From Cryptomeria japonica (lineage: Eukaryota > Streptophyta > Pinopsida > Cupressales > Cupressaceae), in assembly GCF_030272615.1 (NCBI RefSeq), contig NC_081413.1, positions 607,950,209 to 608,014,208 on the forward strand: a DNA stretch of 64,000 nt, given 5' to 3'. Both the position numbers and the translations under genes were made by a program. Under the pieces are notes generated by a model that was given only the letters and a program-made list of their open reading frames with translations, searched no databases and was not told where the DNA came from. Shown piece by piece: positions 1 through 11,358 of this stretch. How positions within the stretch are numbered: position 1 is the stretch's first letter; every line of letters starts with the position of its first letter.

Positions 1-1132
1 ATTTATTATATTTTTATGCTATTGTAAATTTTAAAAAAATATATATATTAAAAAAAAAAAAACTTTGGTTTTTGGGAGGTCGGTAGCAACTATCGACGGT
101 AGTATAGCTACCGTACGATAGCAGTACTACCGGCGGTAGCACCTGCTACTGTAAGGTAGCATGTACTACCTACGGTGGTACCTGCTACCGTGCGGTAGCA
201 GGCAGTTATTATGATTTGCTTTTTCCTGGGGTAAATTCGGTGCATTCAAGAATATGGTACATTCGGGTTCCGTGCCAGTGTTATGTAATTTGGTTTTTAA
301 TATCTATATATATATAATTAATTCAAAATTTGGTTATTTCCAGAAAAGCTTATAATTTAAGATTCTATATTTATGCTTGGAAATACAGTAGAAGGTTAAT
401 TTTTATGTGCTTAATTTAGCCTTGTTGATTAAATAACAATTCTGCTTTTCTTTCATCAATGAGGTGTATTTTCTGCTTTTCTAAAATATCCATATTTGCA
501 AGTAATTAATGCTTTTGGTTGTTTAAAGAAAAGATTGGCTGTATTAGGATCTTGTGTAAATGGTGTTGTAGTCAAGCTTAAATTCATTGTAATTCTGGTT
601 GAGTTGTCGTTATGTCAAATGTTGTTATACCCCTTGGTCAGGTGTTGTTGTATAACCCTGTTGATGTGAGCCATTGTGTGTTTTGTTCCAAATGGTCAAT
701 CCTGGGTTAGTGATTGTGTATCCTTCACCTGTGGTTTGTCAGGATTAGATATGGCTGTCTGTTTCGCCATAGAGTTCTCGTAGAGAGACCTTTCCTGTTA
801 GTGTCCTATGAGAGAGAGTGACTTTCGAGCAGGGGCCGTGCTTGAAGTGGATGGCAAGATAACCCCTCGAAAGTCAGTTAAGAAGTGATAACCTAGTAAT
901 TGATTAGGGGGTGGCTAGTTAAAATATTAATTAAGATAATGTGCCTCGCACATGGTTCAATGCTTGTTTATGCTCAGGATGTGGGGAGAATGCCTGGAAT
1001 GGCAAACCTGTCACCTTGTCTTCATGAAAGGATTGGTAGGGTCCGCATGAGGCTTAAATGGAGCCAGAGGTTCGAGAGAGGTTACCGGGATAACCCAGGA
1101 TGGGGGTCGAGACCTATGGAGACCTACCAGGG
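1..1132. other. Unassigned non-coding sequence
   Basis: No convincing coding frame is visible. The first 350 bases are AT-rich apart from a GGTAGC-rich block (listed separately). From about 620 to 1132 the base composition is more balanced, with direct stretches such as GAGAGAGTGACTTTCGAG and GGATAACCCAGGATGGGGG that resemble untranslated or leader sequence of a retroelement, but no terminal motif or primer site proves that. A 98-codon open frame at 900-1196 has no recognisable domain and runs into the neighbouring LTR, so it is not called as a gene. The segment ends exactly where the chromovirus LTR begins. Confidence 0.4.
64..214. repeat. GGTAGC/GCTACC palindromic repeat block
   Basis: About 150 bases carry many short copies of GGTAGC, CTACCG and their reverse complements (for example GGTAGCACCTGCTACTG and GGTACCTGCTACCGTGCGG), so the block can fold on itself on either strand. 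It is much richer in GC than its surroundings. No coding or element context is visible. It looks like a degenerate satellite or microsatellite with inverted units. Confidence 0.6.
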
Positions 1133-2328
1133 TGTAATGGACACCCCGAAATGCCCAAAAACCATACCAATTGCTGCTAGGAATTTTATCAAATAGTTTG
1201 CATCCAACTCCTTATTTCTCTGTTTAATGTTTTAAATTCCCTTATGGCTCCGGAAATGAAATGTTGGTTTGTTTTACATGGAATTGAAATCACAGAATAT
1301 GGACAAGAATGAAACTACAATAATATGCAAACTGAAAATTGAACTATTGCTGATAAGATGTTATTTTCAGATTTTAATAAAATCAAATACATGGCAGATT
1401 ATCAACTCACTAATTATTCCAGCATTATTGACATAATACTCCAACAATCATTTTCAATCTTGTTGCTACAGTGACATGAATAGTACTTGTGTGAATAGTA
1501 ACCATGTGAATAGTACCCACGTGAATAGTGGTGCAGCAATATTAATTTGTCTTCAACAGGTCCAATATCTTCATAAAATCATCTCCTCAAAATGACATAA
1601 GCATCGGACAAGTAGGGAAGAAGATATGAACAAACATTAAATCTGCTTGTAGCTGGAAATGCACCCAATTTGCCTGATAATGAAGCTGATAGCAATGGAT
1701 TCCAAAGGCCAAACCCCAGGGGAATGACGTCTAGAATGTCACAAGAGAGGATAGACGTCCTCTAATGCCAAGAACGGATCTGCAACTCACACATACCAAT
1801 TCTTCTCATATTCAACATATCTAATGAAGCCACAAACGCTTTCTTTTATTCTTTTTCCAAGGGTCCACTCAACTCTCATGGGCAATGTGGGATAAAAGAT
1901 GAGCAATATAAAACATATATTAAAATATTCACTTATGTCTCCCTTGGGTACAGATCCCCATAAAATAAATATTAGAGTAACACTTTAATATTTTACAATT
2001 AAATTAAATGTTACTTTAATAAAACTTCAGGCATTAAAATGTATTAGCAATTGGACTCTGAATAATGCGAGTGATAGCTCGTCGGAAAGCTCTCACCGAG
2101 GAGTATCAAATCCAAACACCAAAACTGGCCTCCACTATGTCCTGCTGACTTACTAAAAATAGTAAGTATGCCTGAAACTGAGTAAATCAACTTCGTTTTG
2201 GCCCAAACTGGAAATGACTAGGCCAAAACACTCCAGGATCCCCTTAAACCCTTCGTTAGCCCTCGGGACCATGTAAAACAAAGCTAACGCACACACACTT
2301 GGTCAACTGCTAAAGTGGGGACATTACA
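1133..2328 (-). repeat. 3' LTR of Ty3/Gypsy chromovirus
   Basis: Read on the minus strand, the block starts TGTAATGTCCCC immediately after a polypurine tract and ends GGGGTGTCCATTACA, giving TG...CA ends and a length of about 1.2 kb. It directly follows the stop-side end of the chromovirus pol relic, so it is that element's 3' LTR. No matching 5' LTR is present because the element is cut off near 4085, so the target duplication cannot be tested. A short tandem repeat lies at about 1468-1538. Confidence 0.8.
1468..1538. repeat. GTGAATAGTA short tandem repeat in LTR
   Basis: Four imperfect copies of a unit of about 15 bases built on (T)GTGAATAGTACC lie head to tail inside the chromovirus LTR. 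Variants include CATGAATAGTAC, GTGAATAGTAACC and CACGTGAATAGTGG. Confidence 0.6.
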
Positions 2329-4085
2329 GTCCGCCCCCCTTGAAATTGTTTGTCCTTAAGCAATCTCAGTCCAGCTTGCTGAATAACCTGCTCACTCTCC
2401 CATGTAGAATCCTCCTCTGGCAGGTCTCTCCATCTGACCAAATACTTATTCACTATCCTATTTCTAAGCTTCCTCTCTCTGGTGTCCAAAATAGCCTCGG
2501 GTACTAACACAAGCTTCCCCTCCTCATCCAAAGGGGGTAAATCTGCAGAAGTCACTACACTCTGACCAATGGCTTTCTTAAGCCTAGACACATGAAACAC
2601 ATTGTGCACCCGACTGCCCTCTGGAAGCTCAAGCTCATAGGTGACTTCGCCCACTCTGCGAATCACCCTGTAGGGACCATAAAATCTAGGCTTCAACTTT
2701 TCAGCTCCGCTCTTCTTGAGTGATGACTGTCTATATGGTTGTAGCCTCAAGTAAACCATATCCCCTACCTCGAAACTGCGCTCTATTCGATGTTGATCAG
2801 TGTACAATTTCTGTTGATTCTGGGCCTGCTGTATATTCTCCTTGAGCACTTTCAGGATGTCCTGACTATCCTGCAATAAGTTTTTGGCTTTGGGCACTCT
2901 GCTGTCCCCCAAAACTAAATCCATGAAGCTAGGTGCGTCATAACCATAGAGTGCCAAGAAAGGAGTCATCCTGATGGACATATGATAAGTGGTGTTATAG
3001 CAATACTCTCCCATATGCAACCATCTGACCCAAGCCTTTTGTTGTGCAGTTACATAGTTCCTCAAATATCCCTCCACCCATTTATTCACAATCTTTGTTC
3101 GCCCATCTGTCTGCGGATGATAACTAGTGCTAGGTGTAAGATCTGTACCACACAACCTAAACAACTCATGCCAAAAAATACTCATAAACTTACTATCCCG
3201 ATCATTGACAATGAATCTGGGCAACCCATGTAACCTGAATATCTCTCTACAGAAAAGATCTGCCATCTGTGCTGCTGTGTAAATGGACAGAATAGCAAAG
3301 AAGTGAGTGAACTTCGTCAAGCAGTCCACCACCACATAGATGCAATCCCTTCCCTGCACTTGTGGTAAACCAGTGATGAAGTCCATCAAAATACTTTCCC
3401 ATTTCCTATCAGGAATGGGCAAGGGCTGTAATAAACCTGCAGGAAATGTGTGCTCTCCCTTATTCTGTTGACAAACCGCACACTCCCTAACATACCTCTG
3501 AACATCATCCTTGAGCCCTCTCCATGAGAATCGCTCTCAGATCTGCCTGTAAGTCTTGAAGATCCCCGGATGCCCAGCTGTGGGTGCATCATGAAATGCC
3601 TTCAGTATCACCTCTCTCAAATGTGATGACGGAATCAAATAAACCCTGTCTTGAACTTTGATCAATCCATCTATCACCTCATAGCGATCATCCTGTATAG
3701 TACCTGAAATAAATCCAGAAGCCCAAGCATCTCCGACATACTCTGCTATAATCCGATCTCTCCAATCTCCTGAAATCTCTGCCAAAGCACATAAGTGAGG
3801 TCTCCGAGATAAGGCATCAGCCACCACATTTTTCTTACCTTTGACAAACTCTATGTCAAAGTCATAAGCCTGCAATTTATTAACCCATTTATGTTGCCGG
3901 TCATTGAGATCACGCTGGTTCATGAAGTATTTAATACTATTGTGATCAGTTTTGATCACAAAACGCCCACCTACCAAATATGATCAGAATTTGGCCAATG
4001 CATGCATTATGGCCAACATCTCCCGGTCATAGACAGAATAACTCCTCTCAACTCCCCAGAGCTTCCTACTCTCGAATGCAATGGG
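2310..4085 (-). pseudogene. Chromovirus pol relic: RNase H, integrase, chromodomain
   Basis: This is the 3' half of a Gypsy polyprotein. In order on the minus strand: the end of RNase H (KTDHNSIKYF, then VVADALSRR at about 3810-3970); the integrase HHCC finger (AGHPGIFKT, then CAVCQQNK at about 3460-3590); the integrase core (MDFITGLP, IVNDRDSKF, HPQTDGRTKIVN); a GPY-type segment (GPYRVIRRVGEVTYELELP); and a C-terminal chromodomain (KYLVRWRDLPEEDSTWE). The chromodomain marks the chromovirus clade. Damage: a stop in the RNase H region near 3985, a TGA between the finger and the core near 3538, and the catalytic Glu expected after TDGQT is Lys (TDGRTK), so the integrase would be inactive. Protease and reverse transcriptase are missing because the element is broken near 4085. 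Confidence 0.9.
2329..2345 (-). other. Polypurine tract of chromovirus
   Basis: On the minus strand the sequence TTTCAAGGGGGGCGGAC lies directly before the LTR start TGTAATG. This is the expected primer site for plus-strand DNA synthesis. The pol frame reads through it and stops at 2310-2312 inside the LTR. Confidence 0.75.
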
Positions 4086-6969
4086 ATTTCACAATTAAAA
4101 TCTCATGCCTATTTCATAATCGACTTTAAATTGATCATTCTTGTATACACATCTTTAAAAAAAAAAATTATTAAAAAAAATATTAAACACAAGTTTTTAT
4201 CACCTCTCAACTATTAATCTAGAAGAATAGGTTAATCTTATTAATGATACATACTAGATAAACACATTAATATACATAAATAAGGTCCAAAAAAAAACAT
4301 ATGCCCACAACAATAGTTATATACCACATAAAAGAACATCAATAGAAAAAGGTCATCGTTAAACTAAATAATTAACAATCTCTTACTTTTATAAATGTTA
4401 TTATTATTATTAGCTATCGCAGATACATGAATACACACTTATACAGTGAAATGGTCTATATGAAACAAATAGATTTTGTGGTCTTCAATGCTCTATATTA
4501 AAATTTTCTAATATGAAATATATTCAACTACAACCTCCAAATCAAATAATACACTTTATAAATAAGATAAGCCTTGAAATTGAACCAAATGATGCCTCCA
4601 TTGATGCCATTAATCCACTCATCTTTTTTAGTGACAAGGAAATCCACCACAGAAACAACATCCTCATCTTCCCTAAGGTGCTCCAAGGACGACTCCATGG
4701 AAATGGTATGAAGCAACTCCTAGCTCTTTCCATCCAAAACAAGCTATGTCATAAGGTCACTTGATGCAATGCAATTAGCAATAATTTGGTAGCAAATAAT
4801 TGAAAAATAAATTAAAAAACATTTACATTTGATTGTATTATTGAGTTACTTTTGGATCTAATATATTATGAATTTTATAAATCAATAAATAACATATTAT
4901 TTTTATAATAATAATAAATCACGGGTCACTTCATTATAATGTAAGTCTTAATATTCCCATACTTCACTTATGATTTAAATTCCACACAACAAAACAGGTT
5001 AGTTGAAAAAATAAATGCATATTTTTTTAGATTCTTTTAAAAAGATAAAGACATTTCTTGAACCAAGTGAAACTCTCTAACAAATTGCCTTGTAATCCTT
5101 GGAAGGGTGTAGCTCACAAGCTAAATTCTTGAATTCTGAAATAACCAACTCCCTCAATTCCTAAATCATAGATCTCTCAAATTATTGGACAAATATCCAT
5201 GCCTGTCTACATCCATAGTGCTCCATCAAGTTGTCGAATGACCCTCCGAAGAGTATAATTCCTATGATCCATAGACTCCCAAACTATCTAGGCAAAGATT
5301 TTTTCCTATCTTCAAAAAAAAACAACTATATAATACATGATTTTTTCAATACTATTAGTGTCAAAAAAGAAAAGAAAAGAAAATATGTTTTTCATACAAA
5401 GTATCATCTCATGGTAACTCGAGATGATAAAAATCCTCCAACCTTTGGTGCATTCAACCTTCAATGTGACTTTGTTACACTTCACCCATTTGATATGCCA
5501 TGTGAGTCTTTGAAGGCTCAATCAAGTCTAGCAAAAATGACCCTGAAAAGTTCAAGTATAAAGTCATTTAAGGTTCCACTTTCGTAATACTAACCCTCTA
5601 GAATTCCCTTGTTGCTCTATATGCAGTCACTTTGGCATATGCTTAATATAACATATTATCCTACCTACAAGTGTCTTAGTTAACAATGTTGCATTAAAAA
5701 AGAGGCGAGAGGGATTTAGGTTATAGAGTGTAGAAGTCAAGTTACTAAAATTTAGAAGTCAGGTTCTAAGTCAAATATTTCTACATCACTACAAGGAATG
5801 TGAATCTACAAATTTGTACCTCCCCGGAGCACTACAACTCCTACAATCACCAACAAATAAGATAATTGCAAGTCCTCATGTCCTACTTAAACTTGTTCTC
5901 AATAATTTATCTCTTTCCATGTTATAATATCATGTTAGAAAATTTTAAAAACATCAATATTTGTACAATAAAAAAACACAAACAATGATCATATTTTTGA
6001 GTTGACTTTTGATTCTACAATAATATAACTTTTCTAAAATCTCGCAAACATAGATCACAAATCAGTAAGGTAACTACCAATCTACGAAAATACAATTAAT
6101 TATTTTAACAATAAAAAATAAATCCCAAAATCACTAAAATACCTTCATTATAAAATAAATATCAATGTTCCAACAAAATTCTTCTCATAATCTCCATCAA
6201 CGCCATTCCTAACCCAACTTCACTACCCTTCAAAAAAATTGTAGTATATTCATGTAAAAACCAAAAACTCGTCAATGGACCTTTGTTCCGGTAGTGAAGT
6301 TGAAAGGTTCCAAATGAGCCCACTAGAATTCAAGTCTTTTTGAGTGCAAAGCTCTTATATCATGAAAAATTATTAACCCAAACGACTTTGTAAATAAAAA
6401 ATTCTACATTATTTAAAAAAAAAAAAAAAAACTCATTCTCATCTATCCAGATTTAATGTATGTTCCCATTTATGTTAAGATCAAATTCATTTTAAAAGGC
6501 CTTAAATAAGATCAACCGTCTAAATGCATTTAATTTTCTTGAGGATATCTAAAAGATACCGAATGGTGGGCACATTCTTCAAACAACTTTTTTGCAACCT
6601 TTGTGTACAAAATCAAAAAGTATATGGGTGATGATGTGTACCAAAAAAATTGAGTTGATGGCACAACTTGTGGATAGGACAGTCAATTTGCAACTTTTAA
6701 GTTTCTTTATTGTGGTACAACTATAGAATTTAGTGCCCATTTCTATAGTATTTTCTGATTTGACATAAATTTATTAGTATTGTTTATTTTCAATTGATGT
6801 GAATGGGTCGCATTCAATAATGTTATTTTGACAGTTCTAAAACCAATCCAAAATCTCTTACAACTAGATCTATGCAATTATAATTAATTTCAATAAAAAA
6901 TACTTCATCTTAGGTTATTCTTCACACACAAAATGATACCTTCTTTAAAAACTCAAATTTATATTAACA
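4086..6969. other. AT-rich spacer, no gene seen
   Basis: About 2.9 kb of AT-rich DNA with A and T runs. The few open frames (60 to 118 codons, for example at 4513-4764 and 5231-5587) show no domain, no consistent composition and no flanking signals. No LTR termini, target duplications or RNA genes were recognised. The chromovirus ends here without a 5' LTR, so the left edge is an old deletion or insertion breakpoint. Confidence 0.5.
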
Positions 6970-7434
6970 TAGGGGAAAGGACCCAGTAGTCGTGCACCCT
7001 AACTTCACGCTTCTCAAAATCCTACTTGGAAATTTCGAATCACTCCAATTTTTTTACAGCAGCTTACTTGGCAAGTCCCCTGCTTATAACTAAGGTTTCA
7101 GGGCCACATCATCAAATATGATGCCACATCAGCATGCTTTTTGCCAAGGTGTCCAAAACAGCCCCAAAAAAAAGTGAGACCAATAGGCGTGCAAAAGAGA
7201 CCCCAATAGTTGTGCAGCCGATGTGGCATCACCTGATTGGTTACTTTTTACAATATTAGTACATTTCTTAACAACTATTGGTACATTTCCTAACAACTGT
7301 TGGTACATTTCCTAACAAAAATTGATATTTTTTGTTTCAAACAATAGGTTTTATTTGTTCAATTTTTGGAACAAAAGGTATCAACAACCCTCACAACAAT
7401 TGGAACATGCTCAACTACTGGGTCCTTTCCCCTA
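6970..7434. mobile_element. MITE-like element with 19-21 bp terminal inverted repeats
   Basis: The left end reads TAGGGGAAAGGACCCAGTAG and the right end is its exact inverted complement at 7414-7434. If the outermost TA is counted as a duplicated target dinucleotide, the inverted repeat itself is GGGGAAAGGACCCAGTAGT and the element is 6972-7432. Inside are related subterminal motifs, CCAGTAGTCGTGCA, CCAATAGGCGTGCA (about 7180) and CCAATAGTTGTGCA (about 7203). Two to three direct copies of a unit like TTGGTACATTTCCTAACAAC lie at 7255-7325. There is no coding capacity, so it would be a non-autonomous DNA transposon. The superfamily is undecided. Confidence 0.75.
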
Positions 7435-7607
7435 ATAGGTTTTCAGTCGATTTTTTTTAAGTTTTAACAGCATTGTGGAGGTAGATTATGAGGATTGAGC
7501 GAGTGAAAATCCGTTGTGTTTTGAGGATTTTTGCTATTGCGTGGAGAATAGCGGCGTCCAAATAGTTTATTCTAGCTATTACACAATTGATTTTGTTTAA
7601 ACCTCAT

Positions 7608-7945
7608 CTAGAATGTTCTCATAATTTATTCTATGGCATTTGGTTTTTAAGTTAATTGTTAAAAAATTGTTCAAAGATGGGTTTTGTAGAATGTTGTCAT
7701 CGTGTATCCTATGATATTGGTTCTTAAGTTGATTAGTAAGGATTTGTTCAAGAGAATTGGTATTGGAGAATCCTCTCATTAATTATCTATCATATTTAAT
7801 TTTTAAGTCAAATAGCAAAGATTTGTTCAAGATAATTGGTATTGTAGAATTATCTCATTAATTGTCTATGATATTTGATTTTTCAGTCAAATAATAAGGA
7901 TTTGTTCAAGATAATTGATATCATTGAATCTTTCGAGTATAACTT
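7608..7945. repeat. Diverged tandem repeat, unit about 80 bp
   Basis: Four imperfect copies lie head to tail. Each contains a version of TCTATGATATTTGATTTTT, AAGTCAAATAGTAAGGATT and TTGTTCAAGATAATTGGTAT followed by GTAGAATCATCTCATTAAT. The last two copies are the most alike. It lies just right of the MITE. Confidence 0.6.
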
Positions 7946-8589
7946 TATAGATTTCAAATTCATTTTAGATTAAATATAGAATTAAAAAGAGGATTAACAA
8001 GGCTTTCTAGTAAATGATTCATACCCCTTGACACATGTAGTTATGGCTAAACGTGACCAAAAATATATTTTGTACCTTCGAGAAGTTGGTTAAGGTTGCT
8101 AAAACAAGGACGGAGGCAACCTAAGAGGGAGTATGAAGTAAGAATCTATGCGGCAAGTGGTGGTGTTTAGCTTTTATGTAAATCTTTATTTTGATTTTTA
8201 CAAATGTTTGGTTATGTTCTTTTTTTCTTTTTCTTTTTTGATTTGGATGTGGGATTTTGATTATGAAAAATTATTATGTTATACAAGATTATTTTATTAA
8301 TATACTATATTCTTTGTGTGTTTTTCATTGAGTAAAATGATTAAATTAGATATTGACTTATTTAATTAAATCTTGTTTTTTGAAACTATGTCATTAAATG
8401 GATTGTTATTTTTATTTAACAATGCAATTAAGGTATGTGTGTTGAGATATGATGTTCTATAAGAATGTGGAGAACGTTAATTATGTATGCTCTATGAAGA
8501 TCAATAAATCTATAAACCAAAGTGTGAAGTAATGATTATTTGAATTAATGAATTAAATACATTAACTAACAATATTTGCTCATTCTAGC

Positions 8590-8880
8590 TAGCTCTTTCT
8601 TGATCTGGTGATGTCTCCGATGGAGTGGATTTTATTTTTCTTTACCACCTTTGCTACCATTTTGTTGGTCTAGGAAGCAGTTTAGTATATTCTCTTGTTG
8701 CTAGGTTCCTTATGTCCGGTGGTATTTGTAATTTTCTCCACCATTGCTACCATTTTGATGCCTTTTGTAGCAAATTGGTTCTTTGTATTATGCAATCTCT
8801 TATATATATTAATATATGTCCAAGCTTTCATGCCTTAAAAATGATATTTTCACATTTAATTATTAAAAAAAAAAAATTAA
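8590..8880 (+). repeat. Possible LINE/SINE 3' tail
   Basis: A segment with TTCTTTGTATTATGCAATCTC, then TATATATTAATATATGTCC, ends in an A-rich run at 8866-8877. That arrangement resembles the end of plant non-LTR elements, but no ORF or matching copy in this window supports it. The 87-codon open frame inside has no domain. Confidence 0.25.
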
Positions 8881-10057
8881 TTATTTGACTAAATAAACCT
8901 CTAGTTGAATTAACTAGTTTTATTGAAAATAATTAATATATATTTTTAGAAAATAGTAAAATCAAATTAGATTTGAATTACAATTATCTATATACTAAAA
9001 ATAATTGATTGTGCAAACTTCAACATTAAAATAGTTATCTAAAGCTCATTCTTTGTTTGATTGTTCTAAAAATGTTAGATATTTCATTAGAGTTCCATTA
9101 GGATCTGGCCCTTGAAATTAAAGAGCATACAATTATCACTTTTTACATGAGGACACAACACCATATGCAAGAACCTTTATTTTTATATATTGCCTCACAA
9201 TTCTCTATTCTACTTGAAATAACTTTCTTCGGGGAGACTACATCATGCTCCATCTCCTCCTCACTTTCAAGCCCATGTCTAAAGAAAAAGCTACCTCCAA
9301 AGAGAAAGGATTCACCTTAGATACACCCTAACACTTTGACAATTCAACATTATTTGTAATAGAAACAATTAGTAGTTTGAGTATTTAATCTCATTGTAAT
9401 TGAAAGAATCTAGATACTTTTTAATACTTTACTATTTTGTCACCTTTAAATCATTTTTCTTATTATACAAACCACCATATGGATATTTTTTAATTGCTAA
9501 AATACCAGCTAACTCTTAGGTCATAATACCTTTTATATATTAAAATTGCTTTGTATAAATTGAAAAATCCTAGTCAACTTACTACCATCTATTTGGATTG
9601 AAGGAGTAGAGTTAATGGAGATACCAACTATTTTGTGATGTGAGATTTTATTCTTTCACAGGGTAGATTTAACATTATTCCTTAGATCTTTTGTGCAATC
9701 TTCCACTAGGTGTCTATTTGAAAGTAATTTCAATAGTGAAAGGCTTACTTTTTATAGTGTAAAGGTTACTTACACATATCCTTTTCTACTTCCAACCTTA
9801 TATTTGATGGAAGCCCTTGAGAAAATTTAACTCAACTAGAATATGTTGTTTGAGGAAATCACATATCTTTATGTGTGAAGTGAGAAATATAATTTTTCCT
9901 AAATAATCTCAAAAAACCTTTCAAAATCAAAGGAAACTAAAAATGAAGTGGGATATTGAGTAACCTTACCCAAACAAGGGAAATATTATTGTTCTCCATG
10001 AAAGGCTCAAATACTAGATACTAGGGCTTCCAATATAGAGTTTTCATATCTTAAAAG

Positions 10058-11301
10058 TGTTGGCCATTTGGAGGAATTGATTATGTGTTGCATTGATGTT
10101 TTATCATTGATGTCAACACTAGTTGTTTTGGCTTCTTTACCAGTATCCTTTTGGTCCTAGTAGGTTGTTTGGTTTCTGGTTGGATTAGATCATGATGATC
10201 CGGTATGCTCCAGTATGTTTTGGCTTATGGAATTGGCTTATACATGCTATTCATGCTACTTAGATTCATGTTCAGTCATTTGGTTTTGATTTTGTGATCG
10301 GATGCTATCTTATATGTTGGTAAGCTTTGTTTGTTGATCCAGTGAGGGTTTCACCGGTAGAGCTTTGTTGAAGATCTTTGATACTATGCATAAGTGGTGT
10401 TGGTGCGGCTTCTAGTATGGATTCAGGATGCTGATGGTGATCGTGTTCGAGACTTGGCTAATTGGGATCATTGCATTTTAGTACCAGACCTATTCTATTC
10501 TAGGTTATACTATCTAGGTTTTGGACCAACTTAATGTAATGTCTTGATTGGACTTCTCAATGTGTTTCTGGGATGTCGTATGGGTTGGATATTATTTGTT
10601 TGGTCTCAAGATGACATGTTTTGTAATTAAGTAATTCCTTTATTGTCTGGTGGCCAACCTGATTGTTTATGGTTGAGGGTTTGTATATATATGATGCAAG
10701 ATCTCATTGTAGATTATATGTAAGGATGATAGGAATGGTATAGGAGTGAATAATGTAATAATCATTTATGTAGAGGATTTGGTCAATCATTGGTGATCGA
10801 GTTGGGTTTATGTAATAGGATTAAGTCCTCCGGTATTGAGCTTAACCGGAATTTTATTCAGGCATAAGAGATGCTATCATTGCAGTTCATTCTTCCTTCA
10901 GGATTGTACTCTGGATTTTTATGTAGTCATCGAGACTCCTTTTGTTATGAGCAGTCTGCTTTAGGTTGTTGGCCTTCCTGCAAATGCAGGCCCCTCAATT
11001 TGTAATCACCTACTTACTGTAAAAGTATTATCTAACTGTGGGTAGGCTTCCCACCGTGGTTTTTCCCTTTACCGGGCTTTCCACATACAAATCTTGGTGT
11101 CATGTGGATGGTATTTATTCTCTAATTGTTGCTTGTGCTTAATTGGTATATCTACTATTTTGGTAATTGGTTTATTCATTCCGGTATTGATCTTATGTGT
11201 TATGGTATTAAAGTTTTAATTGCTTAAGGTTCCAGTAATTTGGTGACAACTGATTCATCCCCCTTTCTCAGTTGTCTTCCGGTTATTTAAATTGTCTAAC
11301 A
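10058..11301 (+). repeat. Copia-1 5' LTR (subfamily A)
   Basis: The LTR starts TGTTGGCCATTTGGAGG and ends AATTGTCTAACA, about 1,244 bp. It has a TATA-type promoter at about 10684-10692 (GTATATATATG) followed by AAGATCTCATTGTAG, repeated in all A and B LTRs here. Close to the 3' end is a C-tract hairpin with a perfect 9-bp stem, GACAACTGA (11245-11253) with TCAGTTGTC (11268-11276). The diagnostic subfamily A stretch TTCTATTCTAGGTTATACTA lies at about 10493. Confidence 0.9.
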
Positions 11302-11303
11302 AT

Positions 11304-11317
11304 TGGTATCAGAGCTC
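11304..11317 (+). other. Primer-binding site of Copia-1
   Basis: TGGTATCAGAGCTC lies two bases after the LTR end. It matches the 3' end complement of initiator methionine tRNA, the usual Copia primer. Confidence 0.9.
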
Positions 11318-11358
11318 TAGTCCTCTCTATAGAAGCTTAACCGCTTGAGGAAGATCAT

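Larger units (their letters stand above)
7435..10057. other. AT-rich spacer with minor repeats
   Basis: Mostly AT-rich DNA with no recognisable gene. It holds a diverged tandem repeat at about 7608-7945 and a possible LINE or SINE tail at about 8590-8880, both listed separately. The remainder shows only short open frames without domains. Confidence 0.5.

Noticed and set aside
5231-5587. 118-codon frame in the AT-rich spacer
   Set aside because: No domain, ordinary AT-rich composition, no promoter or splice context, and an overlapping frame on the other strand.
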